From Lacinutrix sp. 5H-3-7-4 (GTDB lineage: Bacteria > Bacteroidota > Bacteroidia > Flavobacteriales > Flavobacteriaceae): a DNA stretch of 64,000 nt. The notes under the pieces were generated by a model. That model had not been told where the DNA came from. It saw only the letters and a program-made list of their open reading frames with translations, and ran no database searches. Made by a program: the position numbers and the translations under genes. Below are positions 7,591 through 15,941 of this stretch, one piece after another; within the stretch, counting starts at the first letter, position 1; each line of letters opens with the position of its first letter. The stretch is from NCBI RefSeq assembly GCF_000211855.2, contig NC_015638.1, positions 1,426,001-1,490,000 on the forward strand, written 5' to 3'.

Positions 7591-9852
7591 ATGAAATCGA
7601 TATTAAAAAATGCCATTTTAAGTTTAGCAGTCTTGCTAGCAACAACACATTTACTTGCACAAGAGATAAAGCAAGACACAACAAAAGTCGAAGCACTTAG
7701 TGAGGTTTTATTATCATCTACTCGGGCAAAAGACAAAACACCATTAGCTTTTACAAATATAAAAAAAGAGGAGTTAGAGTCTTTAAATTTAGGTCAAGAT
7801 TTACCTATACTTTTAGATCAATTACCATCTGTTGTTACCACAAGTGATGCCGGTGCAGGAGTTGGTTACACTGGTATAAGAGTTCGTGGTAGTGACGCTA
7901 CAAGAGTAAATGTTACTATTAATGGAATCCCTTATAACGATGCAGAAAGTCAAGGAACGTTTTGGGTAAATATGCCAGATTTTGTGTCGTCTGTAGAAGA
8001 TATTCAATTACAACGTGGTGTAGGAACATCGGCAAATGGTTCTGGTGCTTTTGGAGCAAGTTTAAATTTAAAAACCTTAAATCCTTCGCAAACAGGATAT
8101 GCTTCTACAACAAACGCTGTAGGATCTTATGGTACAAGAAAACACAATATAAGCTTTGGGTCTGGTTTAAATAACAACTTTTATGCTGAAGGACGATTGT
8201 CTAAAATTAAAAGTGATGGTTATATAGATAGAGCATCATCAGACTTATCTTCTTATTATACCGAAGCTGGATTTTTAAATGAAAACACCTCTATTAAAGC
8301 CATTGTTTTTGGTGGAAAAGAAATTACTTACCAGTCATGGTATGGAACTCCTGAGGCTGTAGTAAATAACGACAGAGAAGGTATTCAAGCATTTATAGAT
8401 AGAAATTTCCCGTCTGATGCAGAAGCAGAAAACCTTTTAAACTCTGGTAGAACTTATAATTTTTATACTTACGACAATCAAGTAGATAATTACGAACAAA
8501 CACATTACCAATTACATGTTTCTCACCGTTTTAATCAAAATTTTTCGGCTAATCTTTCAGGTAATTTTACAAGAGGAAAAGGCTTTTTTGAGCAATTTAA
8601 AGATAATGAAGAGTTAGGTGACTATTTTCCAGAAAATCCTAATGCGGCAGAAGAAGGTGATGTAGTTAGAAGACGTTGGTTAGATAATAAGTTTACTGCA
8701 ATTGTATATTCTTTAAATTATAAAAAGAACAAACTTAACCTTTATTTAGGTGGTGGTTTTAACTCTTATAATGGAGATCACTTTGGAGAGTTAATTTGGG
8801 ATTCTTTTGCTACAGAGGTGCCTATTAGAAGTGAATACTATTTTTCAGTTGGTGAAAAACGTGATTTTAGTACTTACATAAAAGGCGAATATGATATTAA
8901 TAGTAACCTTTTTGCTTTTGTAGATGTGCAGTATAGAAAGGTTAATTATAAGTCTTTTGGTACAAGTTCAGATTTATTAAATATTGATGTTGATAAGGAT
9001 TACGATTTTTTTAATCCTAAATTGGGTTTAACCTACAAGATTAATAATTTTAATAGTGTTTATGGGTCTTTTGCAGTGGCAAATAGAGAGCCAAATCGTG
9101 ATGATTTAACTAAAAACCCTATAACACCAAAAGCAGAGCGTTTAAACGATTTTGAGTTTGGTTACAGACTTAAAAAACCTAATTATTATGCTACTGCTAA
9201 TTTATATTATATGAATTATAAGGATCAATTAGTTTTAACTGGGGATTTAGATGATGTTGGCGATCCAATTAGACAAAATGTTGCAGAAAGTTTTAGAGCA
9301 GGAATTGAGTTACAGGCAGGTTATAAGTTTTCTAATAAATTAAGAATTGATGCTAATGCTACTTTTAGTAAAAATGAGATTAAAGAGTTTAATTATGTTG
9401 TGTTTGATACACAATATGACCCAAATACTTTCGATACTGTTTCTTATGAGCCTATAGTTACCAATTTAACTAATACAGATATTTCGTTTTCACCCAATGT
9501 TATTGCTGGAGGAACTTTAACGTATTCACCTATTAAAAACTTAAATCTTGGTTTTATTTCTAAATATGTTGGTAAACAATTTTTAGATAATACGTCTAGC
9601 GACTCTAAGAGTATTGACTCTTACTTTGTTAATAATTTTAACGCTTCGTTTAAATTACAACCAGAATGGATTAAAGAAATTTCATTTAATTTATTAGTAA
9701 ACAATGTGTTTAATAGCGAGTATGTTTCTAATGGTTATACTTATAGTTATTTTTATAGACCAGAGAATTCTAATGATGATGCTGTGACAGAGAATTTTTA
9801 CTATCCGCAGGCAAAAAGAAACTTTTTACTTGGGATGACATTAAAGTTTTAA
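7591..9852 (+). CDS. TonB-dependent outer-membrane receptor, TPP-regulated (probable thiamine receptor)
   Basis: 753 residues from the ATG at 7591. That start opens directly with the signal peptide MKSILKNAILSLAVLLATTHLLAQ; an upstream in-frame start would add 12 residues. A plug domain follows (INGIPYNDAESQGTFWVNMPDF, QLQRGVGTSANGSGAFG) and then a 22-strand type barrel ending NFLLGMTLKF. There is no CarboxypepD-like N-terminal domain, so it is a classic TBDT, not SusC. The TPP riboswitch in its leader makes thiamine or a precursor the probable substrate. A terminator follows, so it is monocistronic. Confidence 0.93.
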   Translation: MKSILKNAILSLAVLLATTHLLAQEIKQDTTKVEALSEVLLSSTRAKDKTPLAFTNIKKEELESLNLGQDLPILLDQLPSVVTTSDAGAGVGYTGIRVRGSDATRVNVTINGIPYNDAESQGTFWVNMPDFVSSVEDIQLQRGVGTSANGSGAFGASLNLKTLNPSQTGYASTTNAVGSYGTRKHNISFGSGLNNNFYAEGRLSKIKSDGYIDRASSDLSSYYTEAGFLNENTSIKAIVFGGKEITYQSWYGTPEAVVNNDREGIQAFIDRNFPSDAEAENLLNSGRTYNFYTYDNQVDNYEQTHYQLHVSHRFNQNFSANLSGNFTRGKGFFEQFKDNEELGDYFPENPNAAEEGDVVRRRWLDNKFTAIVYSLNYKKNKLNLYLGGGFNSYNGDHFGELIWDSFATEVPIRSEYYFSVGEKRDFSTYIKGEYDINSNLFAFVDVQYRKVNYKSFGTSSDLLNIDVDKDYDFFNPKLGLTYKINNFNSVYGSFAVANREPNRDDLTKNPITPKAERLNDFEFGYRLKKPNYYATANLYYMNYKDQLVLTGDLDDVGDPIRQNVAESFRAGIELQAGYKFSNKLRIDANATFSKNEIKEFNYVVFDTQYDPNTFDTVSYEPIVTNLTNTDISFSPNVIAGGTLTYSPIKNLNLGFISKYVGKQFLDNTSSDSKSIDSYFVNNFNASFKLQPEWIKEISFNLLVNNVFNSEYVSNGYTYSYFYRPENSNDDAVTENFYYPQAKRNFLLGMTLKF

Positions 9853-9870
9853 TTACAAATCTACTTATAT

Positions 9871-9901
9871 AAAAAAAAGCGGCTCGATGCCGCTTTTTTT
9901 T
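9871..9901 (+). terminator. Rho-independent terminator of the TonB receptor
   Basis: Stem AAGCGGC / GCCGCTT with a 5-base loop, flanked by eight As and followed by eight Ts, 19 bases after the stop. Confidence 0.92.
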
Positions 9902-9971
9902 ATTGCGAAAAGGATAGTAGTGACATCCTTTTTATGACTTTAGGAATAAAAAGATATAACGTATAGCCTGG

Positions 9972-9998
9972 TTTTTAATGCTTTTTTTGCATTAAAAA
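9972..9998 (-). terminator. AT-rich hairpin after the Rieske-like lipoprotein gene
   Basis: Ten-base perfect stem TTTTTAATGC / GCATTAAAAA with a T7 loop, beginning six bases past the lipoprotein stop. It lacks a good T-tract on the minus strand, so termination is uncertain. Confidence 0.35.
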
Positions 9999-10004
9999 TT
10001 TGCT

Positions 10005-10460
10005 CTAATTATTATAGACTCTAATTACGTTACCGTTAACTTCTACTTGATATGGTACTAGTGTATATTGTCCTGTAGTACCGCTTTCTGGTAATCCATT
10101 GGCAATAAAATAAGAGTTGTCATCGTCACAACTACAGCTCGCAACTATGCCATTTACTGTTAGTGTTGAGCAATTGCTTATTTGGTGGTTTGGGTCGCTT
10201 AATTCCCAGGCTAAGTATGATGAGCCTGTATAGTAAACAACAATGCCGTTTATACCTATGTTTCCTCCTGTTACAATAACATGTTGCGATGGTATTAAAA
10301 GGTTGTTATATTGTGGTAAACCGGTGTCTATAAGGTTTTGAGTATCGAAAACGGCATTAGGAATATTTGGATTTTGGTTTTGATTATTTATATCGTCATC
10401 TTTTTTACAAGAATTTGTAAATGTGACCAATAGTAATAGTAATGTGGCAATTTTTTTCAT
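10005..10460 (-). CDS. Lipoprotein with a degenerate Rieske-like fold
   Basis: 151 residues. Signal peptide with lipobox TNSC (Cys18) followed by acidic and Asn-rich linker residues. The C-terminal 90 residues follow the order of a Rieske domain (YLAWELSDPNHQ, then CSTLTVNGIVASCSC, then a short hairpin and PYQVEVNGNVIRV). Instead of CxH...CxxH, the candidate ligands are His92, Cys97, Cys109 and Cys111. Similar proteins are widespread in flavobacteria. Cluster binding is doubtful. Periplasmic or outer-membrane lipid-anchored location. Confidence 0.75.
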   Translation of the reverse strand: MKKIATLLLLLVTFTNSCKKDDDINNQNQNPNIPNAVFDTQNLIDTGLPQYNNLLIPSQHVIVTGGNIGINGIVVYYTGSSYLAWELSDPNHQISNCSTLTVNGIVASCSCDDDNSYFIANGLPESGTTGQYTLVPYQVEVNGNVIRVYNN

Positions 10461-10505
10461 TTTATAATTTTCTTTTCAAGCAGTGCAATTTACAATATTT
10501 CGTAA

Positions 10506-10532
10506 TTGCGAATTAAATATTTTGTATATTTG
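10506..10532 (+). promoter_or_regulatory. greA promoter
   Basis: TTG (10506-10508), 16-base spacer, then TATATTTG (10525-10532), an exact TAnnTTTG -7. It leaves a leader of about 95 bases containing alternative hairpins. Confidence 0.55.
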
Positions 10533-10551
10533 TTGTACAATCTCGTGTATG

Positions 10552-10588
10552 CGGGATTTTTTCGTTAAGTCCCGAACTTGTTTCGGGA
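10552..10588 (+). promoter_or_regulatory. Alternative hairpins in the greA leader
   Basis: CGGGA (10552-10556) can pair with TCCCG (10570-10574). The same TCCCGAA (10570-10576) can instead pair with TTCGGGA (10582-10588), a 7-base stem with a 5-base loop. The two folds exclude each other. A short run TATTTT follows the second. Either a leader regulator or a dispersed flavobacterial palindrome. Confidence 0.4.
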
Positions 10589-10636
10589 TATTTTGAATAT
10601 AGAAATTAACGAGTTTAGATTTTAAACGTAAAAATT

Positions 10637-11110
10637 ATGAGTAAAGTATCATATTATACAGCTGAAGGCTTAAAAAAACTTAGGGAAGAGCTTAAGCATT
10701 TAAAAGATGTAGAGCGTGTTAAGGCTAGTAATGCCATTGCAGAGGCACGCGATAAAGGAGATTTAAGTGAAAATGCCGAGTACGATGCCGCTAAAGAGGC
10801 ACAAGGTATGCTTGAAATGCGTATTTCTAAATTAGAAGACCAATTGGCTGGTGCTAGAATTATTGATGAAAGCCAAATGGATACCTCTAAAATTTTAGTG
10901 CTTTCTAAAGTGAAAATTAAAAACCAAACTAACGGTATGGAAATGAACTATACTTTAGTGGCTGATGGTGAAGCAGATTTAGCTTCTGGAAAAATTTCTG
11001 TTAATTCTCCAATAGGAAAAGGTTTATTAGGAAAAAGCGTAGGTGATGTTGCAGAGATTAGTGTACCTAGCGGTATTATGAAATTTGATATTATCGAAAT
11101 TTCTAGATAA
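10637..11110 (+). CDS. greA: Transcription elongation factor GreA
   Basis: 157 residues. The N-terminal coiled coil contains ARDKGDLSENAEYDAAKEAQG, with the acidic tip residues (D, E) that coordinate the catalytic Mg in the RNA polymerase secondary channel. The C-terminal FKBP-like domain ends SVPSGIMKFDIIEISR. Rescues backtracked polymerase by stimulating transcript cleavage. Single gene between its own promoter and terminator. Confidence 0.97.
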   Translation: MSKVSYYTAEGLKKLREELKHLKDVERVKASNAIAEARDKGDLSENAEYDAAKEAQGMLEMRISKLEDQLAGARIIDESQMDTSKILVLSKVKIKNQTNGMEMNYTLVADGEADLASGKISVNSPIGKGLLGKSVGDVAEISVPSGIMKFDIIEISR

Positions 11111-11159
11111 TATTTGTAAAAAAAATAAAAAAACACAGTTTTTGTGTTTATATAATATT

Positions 11160-11208
11160 ATTCCTGTTTTTACTAAAGAAACATTTAGTAAAGCAGGAAT
11201 CTTTTTTT
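11160..11208 (+). terminator. greA terminator
   Basis: Long stem ATTCCTG...TTACTAAA paired with TTTAGTAA...CAGGAAT with a small bulge and 6-base loop, followed by seven Ts. Confidence 0.8.
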
Positions 11209-11238
11209 ATCTTTAATTTTATAATACCAATATATTTT

Positions 11239-11628
11239 ATGGCATCAATATTTACAAAAATAATTAATGGAGAAATACCTAGTTATAAAGTGGCAGAAAC
11301 CGATGAGTTTTTAGCTTTTTTAGACGTAAACCCAAATGCAAAAGGCCATACATTGTGCATACCTAAAAAGGAGACTGATAAAATTTTTGATTTAGATAGA
11401 GTAGAATATGCTGGTTTAATGGAGTTTTCTAGGTTGGTAGCTAAGGCTATTGAAAAAACAATACCTTGTAAACGCGTTGGTATGTCTGTAATTGGTTTAG
11501 AGGTGCCACATGTTCATGTGCATTTAATACCTTTAAACTCTATGGAAGATGCTCGTTTTATAAATAAAGTAAGTTTAGATAAAGAGGCTTTTGAAGCTTT
11601 GGCTAAAGCAATACAAGCTAATTTATAA
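11239..11628 (+). CDS. HIT family nucleotide hydrolase/transferase
   Basis: 129 residues, Hint-like. It opens with SIFTKIINGEIPSYKVAE, and the histidine triad HVHVHLIP lies near residue 92. Acts on adenosine phosphoramidates or related nucleotides in the cytosol; the true substrate is not predictable. Its last 11 bases overlap the convergent zinc-ribbon gene. Confidence 0.94.
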   Translation: MASIFTKIINGEIPSYKVAETDEFLAFLDVNPNAKGHTLCIPKKETDKIFDLDRVEYAGLMEFSRLVAKAIEKTIPCKRVGMSVIGLEVPHVHVHLIPLNSMEDARFINKVSLDKEAFEALAKAIQANL

Positions 11629-11962
11629 GTAATAAAATAGTTGCAGTAATTATTATTGCAAGTACTACACTTACTATAATCCAAAATAAAGGTTTTAACT
11701 TTTTAGATGCTTTTTTTGGATTAAAAGCTTTCATTTGGTAATTAAATACACGCTCTATATCTTCTGTCCATTGTACAGGAAATATTTGTGTATTACATAC
11801 ATTACACTCCATTTCTGTAGTAATATTTTCTGTAATAGATTTAGCAAACTTTGTGTCTACATATTCTTGCTTAAAAGTAAGTTCTAAACCTTCTTTACTA
11901 AAGCACTCTGGGCAATTATTATTAAACGCTACTGTTTTAACAGTAATCCATTTTTGAGCCAT
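11618..11962 (-). CDS. Membrane-anchored zinc-ribbon protein of unknown function
   Basis: 114 residues. CPEC (18-21) and CNVC form a four-cysteine ribbon in the N-terminal half. The C-terminal 23 residues are one hydrophobic helix (PLFWIIVSVVLAIIITATILLLIN), so the protein is tail-anchored with the ribbon in the cytosol. It begins two bases after the histidine kinase stop and is probably cotranscribed with it. I do not recognise a named family. Confidence 0.75.
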   Translation of the reverse strand: MAQKWITVKTVAFNNNCPECFSKEGLELTFKQEYVDTKFAKSITENITTEMECNVCNTQIFPVQWTEDIERVFNYQMKAFNPKKASKKLKPLFWIIVSVVLAIIITATILLLIN

Positions 11963-11964
11963 AA

Positions 11965-13128
11965 TTAAATAGTTTTAAAGGTTATTTGCATTGTAGTACC
12001 TTTTTCAATAATAGATTGTGCAACTTTAATTTTACCACCATGAAAATCTTCAACAATTCTTCTTGCAAGAGATAAGCCTAATCCCCAACCACGTTTTTTT
12101 GTAGTATAACCAGGTTCGAAAATAGAGTTAAATTGTTTTTTTGTTAAACCTTTACCAGTATCTGTAACCATAATAAGTACTTTATTTTCAAGGTTAGATA
12201 TTTTTATAGTTAAACTGCCTTTACCTTTCATGGCATCAATAGCATTTTTAACCAAATTCTCAATTGTCCAACTATATAATTGAGGGTTCAAATTTACAAA
12301 AACAGGTTGGTTAGGCGTTATAATTTTAAAATTTATAAGCTTTGAAGATCGCGTTTTTAAGTATTCGTAAGTTTTTTGGGTTTCTATTACAATATCTGCT
12401 TTTTCTAAGGTTGGTAGTGATCCTATTTTACTAAAACGTTCTGTAATAGTTTGTAATCTATCTATATCTTTTTCAATTTCAACTATGTATTCTGGGTTTA
12501 CTTCTTCGGTTTTTAAAATCTCTGTCCAACCTATTAATGAGGACAAAGGAGTGCCAATTTGGTGAGCTGTTTCTTTTGCCATACCAGACCATAATTTATT
12601 TTGTGTTGCTATTTTAGAACTACGATAAAAAAAGTAAACTACAGCAGCAAACAGTATAATTATTAATAATAAAGCTAGTGGATAGTATTTTAATTTGTTT
12701 AAAGTATTTGAGTTTCCGTAGTAAATTTTGCCATAATAGTTTTCTTTATACTTAACATCTATAGGCTTGTTTTCTTTTTCAAATTGAAGTTTTATTTTCT
12801 TTAAATAAACATTGGTGTTTGAAATATTAGAGGTATCTATATTTTTTATAATGCTAATTTTATTGTCTGCATCAACCATTATCATAGGTGTTACAGATGT
12901 TGTGTCTGTAATAATTTTTTCTACTACAGCATTTACATCACTATCTAGATCATTAAAACTGTTTGAAAAATCACTTTGTGCTGCAGACCAAATTTCCATT
13001 TTAGCGCGTTCTTCGTCTTTAAACTTTTGGAAAAAAACATAGGTGTTCCAAAGTATAAGTGAGATAATAGCAAACGACGCTATAATTATAATCCAACGTA
13101 AAATTTGTCTGTTTTTTGTAAAAAACAT
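11965..13128 (-). CDS. Sensor histidine kinase without adjacent response regulator
   Basis: 387 residues. TM1 (residues 11-31), a periplasmic region of about 110 residues, TM2 (about 148-167), the phospho-acceptor box ETAHQIGTPLSSL, then an HATPase domain with N box ENLVKNAIDAM, G1 TDTGKGL and G2 GWGLGLSLA. The H box has Gln-Ile where most kinases have Glu-Leu, a variant frequent in Bacteroidota. No receiver protein is encoded nearby. The only close partner is the zinc-ribbon gene downstream. Confidence 0.92.
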   Translation of the reverse strand: MFFTKNRQILRWIIIIASFAIISLILWNTYVFFQKFKDEERAKMEIWSAAQSDFSNSFNDLDSDVNAVVEKIITDTTSVTPMIMVDADNKISIIKNIDTSNISNTNVYLKKIKLQFEKENKPIDVKYKENYYGKIYYGNSNTLNKLKYYPLALLLIIILFAAVVYFFYRSSKIATQNKLWSGMAKETAHQIGTPLSSLIGWTEILKTEEVNPEYIVEIEKDIDRLQTITERFSKIGSLPTLEKADIVIETQKTYEYLKTRSSKLINFKIITPNQPVFVNLNPQLYSWTIENLVKNAIDAMKGKGSLTIKISNLENKVLIMVTDTGKGLTKKQFNSIFEPGYTTKKRGWGLGLSLARRIVEDFHGGKIKVAQSIIEKGTTMQITFKTI

Positions 13129-13235
13129 GAGGTCTTTTTTTTATGGTAATATACTTAAAAAGTATATAATGTAGTATTGTTAATAATATTGTACAATCGC
13201 AGGATAATCTTTTTTTAGTTCGTTTACTAATTAAG

Positions 13236-13243
13236 TACCTTTG
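13236..13243 (+). promoter_or_regulatory. -7 element of the flavin reductase gene
   Basis: TACCTTTG, exact match to TAnnTTTG, 17 bases before the ATG at 13261. It implies a leader of only about a dozen bases. Confidence 0.5.
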
Positions 13244-13260
13244 TGCAAACAAAAGTAACT

Positions 13261-14115
13261 ATGACTTCTTTTGAACCTAAAGATTTAACGACAGCAAAGC
13301 TTCATGGGTATTTACTTAGTGCAGTAGCACCAAGGCCAATTGCTTTTGCAAGTACAATAGATGCTAATGGTAATGCAAATTTATCGCCATTTAGTTTTTT
13401 TAATGTGTTTAGCGCAAATCCGCCAATAATGATATTTTCTCCAGCACGACGTGTAAGAGATAATACCACAAAACACACATTAGAAAATGCAGAGGCAACT
13501 AAAGAGGTTGTTATAAATGTTGTGAATTATAATATTGTGCAGCAAATGTCTTTAAGTAGTACAGAGTACGGAAAAGGCATAAACGAGTTTGATAAAGCTG
13601 GATTAACCATGGTTAAAAGCGATATTGTAAAACCTTTTAGAGTTGCAGAGTCACCAGTACAGTTTGAGTGTAAAGTAAACGAGATTGTAAAATTAGGAAC
13701 CGAAGGTGGCGCAGGAAATTTAATTATTTGTGAAGTTGTTAAACTACACATTAATGATGCTGTGTTAAATGAAAAAGGAAGCATAGACCAAGAGAAATTA
13801 GATTTAGTATCTCGTGCTGGCGGAAGCTATTATAGTAGAGCGAAATCTGGTTTTTTTGAAATACCTAAACCTTTAACAACATTAGGAATTGGTGTAGATA
13901 TGTTACCAGTAGCTATAAAAAATAGTAAAATATTAACAGGTAACGATTTAGGTTTGTTAGCAAATGTTGAAGCATTGCCAACTCAAGAAAGTATTGAGGC
14001 TTTTGTAAAAGAACATGACATAACTTCACTTACCGAAGTAGAAAAGCATAAAAAGGCACAAAATTTGCTTAGTTATGGTGATGTTGAAAAGGCATGGAAA
14101 GTATTATTATCGTAG
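13261..14115 (+). CDS. Flavin reductase-like FMN-binding split-barrel protein
   Basis: 284 residues from the ATG at 13261 (a GTG six codons upstream lies in the promoter). The N-terminal domain matches the DIM6/NTAB flavin reductase family: AVAPRPIAFASTIDANGNANLSPFSFFNVFSANPPI, the FMN phosphate and isoalloxazine-binding stretch. Members reduce or bind FMN, often serving as a partner of monooxygenases. The C-terminal 80 residues are helical. No partner oxygenase is nearby. Confidence 0.88.
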   Translation: MTSFEPKDLTTAKLHGYLLSAVAPRPIAFASTIDANGNANLSPFSFFNVFSANPPIMIFSPARRVRDNTTKHTLENAEATKEVVINVVNYNIVQQMSLSSTEYGKGINEFDKAGLTMVKSDIVKPFRVAESPVQFECKVNEIVKLGTEGGAGNLIICEVVKLHINDAVLNEKGSIDQEKLDLVSRAGGSYYSRAKSGFFEIPKPLTTLGIGVDMLPVAIKNSKILTGNDLGLLANVEALPTQESIEAFVKEHDITSLTEVEKHKKAQNLLSYGDVEKAWKVLLS

Positions 14116-14159
14116 TAATACGATTTAAATTAGACGAATATTTAATAATTATATAGACA

Positions 14160-14534
14160 ATGGAAGTACAAGGAAAAGTAAAATTAATTGGAGAGACGCA
14201 ATCTTTTGGAAGCAACGGATTTAGAAAAAGAGAATTAGTTGTAACAACAGAAGAGCAGTATCCACAACACATAATGATAGAGTTTGTTCAAGATAAAGTA
14301 GATTTATTAAACAACTATCAAGTAGGTCAAGATGTGAAAGTAAACATTAATTTACGTGGTAGAGAATGGACTAATCCTCAAGGAGAAGTAAAGTATTTTA
14401 ACTCTATTCAAGGATGGAGAATAGAAGGTGTTCAAGCAAATGCACCAGCAGGAGCTCCAGAAGTACCGCCAGCGGCTGCTTTTGAGCCAGCAACTAATTT
14501 AAAAGAAGAAGATCACGACGATTTACCATTTTAA
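14160..14534 (+). CDS. DUF3127 OB-fold-like protein with an SSB-type acidic tail
   Basis: 124 residues. The N-terminal 85 residues (MEVQGKVKLIGETQSFGSNGFRKRELVV...) form the DUF3127 domain. An Ala/Pro-rich linker follows, then the end EEDHDDLPF. In single-stranded DNA-binding proteins a DDIPF tail recruits repair and replication partners, and this end is nearly identical. Function unproven. A role in nucleic-acid binding is inferred. Terminator follows. Confidence 0.85.
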   Translation: MEVQGKVKLIGETQSFGSNGFRKRELVVTTEEQYPQHIMIEFVQDKVDLLNNYQVGQDVKVNINLRGREWTNPQGEVKYFNSIQGWRIEGVQANAPAGAPEVPPAAAFEPATNLKEEDHDDLPF

Positions 14535-14550
14535 GGTAAGCTTCTATCTA

Positions 14551-14612
14551 TTCGCACATAATGCGAAACTTATAAAAAACGGTAATAGCATTAATTGTTA
14601 TTACCGTTTTTA
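14551..14612 (+). terminator. Terminator of the DUF3127 gene with a preceding small hairpin
   Basis: Main stem AAAAACGGTAATA (14575-14587) pairs with TATTACCGTTTTT (14599-14611). A separate six-base hairpin TTCGCA / TGCGAA lies at 14551-14567. Confidence 0.85.
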
Positions 14613-14633
14613 TATTTTTAATAAAATTTACAA

Positions 14634-15278
14634 ATGCATATATTAAATCAACATATAAATTTTCCTCAAATTACAGAAGCAGACCATGAAGGTTTATTAG
14701 CTATTGGTGGTGATTTATCTGTAGAGCGTTTGGTTTTAGCTTACAAAAGCGGCATTTTTCCATGGTTTAATGAAGACGAAGTCATTTTATGGTGGTCGCC
14801 AGACCCAAGATTTGTTTTATATCCAGAGGATTTAAAAGTGTCTAAAAGCATGAGGCAGTTTTTAAGAAATTGCAATTTTGAAGTTACTATAAATAAAGAC
14901 TTTAAAGCTGTGATTACTAATTGTGCTAAGGTAAAACGTGTTGGGCAAAGTGGCACTTGGATTACCAACAGTATGATTAATGCTTATTGTAAATTACACA
15001 AATTAGGTTATGCAAAATCTGTTGAGGTTTGGGATAATAATGAGCTTGTTGGCGGTTTTTATGGTGTAGATTTAAATAATGGTGTGTTTTGTGGAGAAAG
15101 TATGTTTGCAAATAAAAGTAATGCTAGTAAAGCAGCATTTATAACTTTTATTCAAAATACCAATTATAGTCTTATAGATTGTCAAGTTTATACAGCACAT
15201 TTAGAGCGTTTAGGTGCAAAAGAAATATCTAGAACTAAATTTTTAAGCTATTTAAATTTTAATAACTCCAGAGGTTAA
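14634..15278 (+). CDS. aat: Leucyl/phenylalanyl-tRNA--protein transferase
   Basis: 214 residues. Family motifs LLAIGGDLSVERL, YKSGIFPWF, WWSPDPRFVL and GESMF(A)NKSNASKAA are all present. It transfers Leu or Phe from tRNA to N-terminal Arg or Lys, marking proteins for ClpS/ClpAP degradation (N-degron pathway). The 3' end overlaps the convergent DUF2490 gene by 27 bases. Confidence 0.96.
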   Translation: MHILNQHINFPQITEADHEGLLAIGGDLSVERLVLAYKSGIFPWFNEDEVILWWSPDPRFVLYPEDLKVSKSMRQFLRNCNFEVTINKDFKAVITNCAKVKRVGQSGTWITNSMINAYCKLHKLGYAKSVEVWDNNELVGGFYGVDLNNGVFCGESMFANKSNASKAAFITFIQNTNYSLIDCQVYTAHLERLGAKEISRTKFLSYLNFNNSRG

Positions 15279-15941
15279 TACATGTAGTTTCTGGTTTTTT
15301 TCAATATTAAAACCTTCAAATCTATATTCTAATCCAAATTGTAACTTTAAGTTTTTAGAGTATAGCCAACCTAGTTGTGTAGTAATTCTATAATCCAGCT
15401 CTGGTTTTGTTGCTCTTGCAACACTATATAAAGCTTCGTTGGTAGCAACAATATAAGCTTCTCCAATATTTAATTGTTCACCATTTAATGGAAAATCTAC
15501 AGCAAATCTATATCTAAATCTATGCGTTGTTTTTGGGTTTGTTATTCTTTGTTCGGCTCTAAATCTATGCCCAAACCTTAAAGCGCGTAGTCTTGTTATT
15601 GTATTAAATTGCTGCGTGATTCTTATTTCATTATTAGGGTGTTCAAACCAATCTCTATTTCTATACTGTAAACCAAGGCTAATACTATTATCTAAACTTA
15701 AACTATAAGTTGAAAAATGTTTAAAATCTAATTGTCTTATATGTGCATTAGTTGCTTCGTTATTATAAATATAATGGCGTGTAGAAACACTAAAGTTGTA
15801 TTTGTAAATACCAGAAACTTTATGATTAATACTTAAATTATGCTCGCCTAATGCCGAAAAATAATTTTGAGCCATAAGACTAGAACTATAAAACATAGCA
15901 ATAAACAGCACTATTTTTAGCTTAGTATAAAACGTGACCAT
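15252..15941 (-). CDS. DUF2490 family outer-membrane beta-barrel protein
   Basis: 229 residues from the ATG at 15941, which gives the signal peptide MVTFYTKLKIVLFIAMFYSSSLMAQ. A start 15 codons upstream would bury it. The rest alternates aromatic and polar residues in amphipathic strands (FGHRFRAEQRI, HRFRYRFAVDF, LQFGLEYRFEGF), as in DUF2490 barrels. It overlaps the upstream gene by 20 bases and ends the tag operon. Substrate or role unknown. Confidence 0.8.
   Translation of the reverse strand: MVTFYTKLKIVLFIAMFYSSSLMAQNYFSALGEHNLSINHKVSGIYKYNFSVSTRHYIYNNEATNAHIRQLDFKHFSTYSLSLDNSISLGLQYRNRDWFEHPNNEIRITQQFNTITRLRALRFGHRFRAEQRITNPKTTHRFRYRFAVDFPLNGEQLNIGEAYIVATNEALYSVARATKPELDYRITTQLGWLYSKNLKLQFGLEYRFEGFNIEKNQKLHVLTSGVIKI

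Noticed and set aside
7542-7736. 64-residue minus-strand frame over the receptor start
   Set aside because: Covers the receptor signal peptide region in antisense; no independent support.
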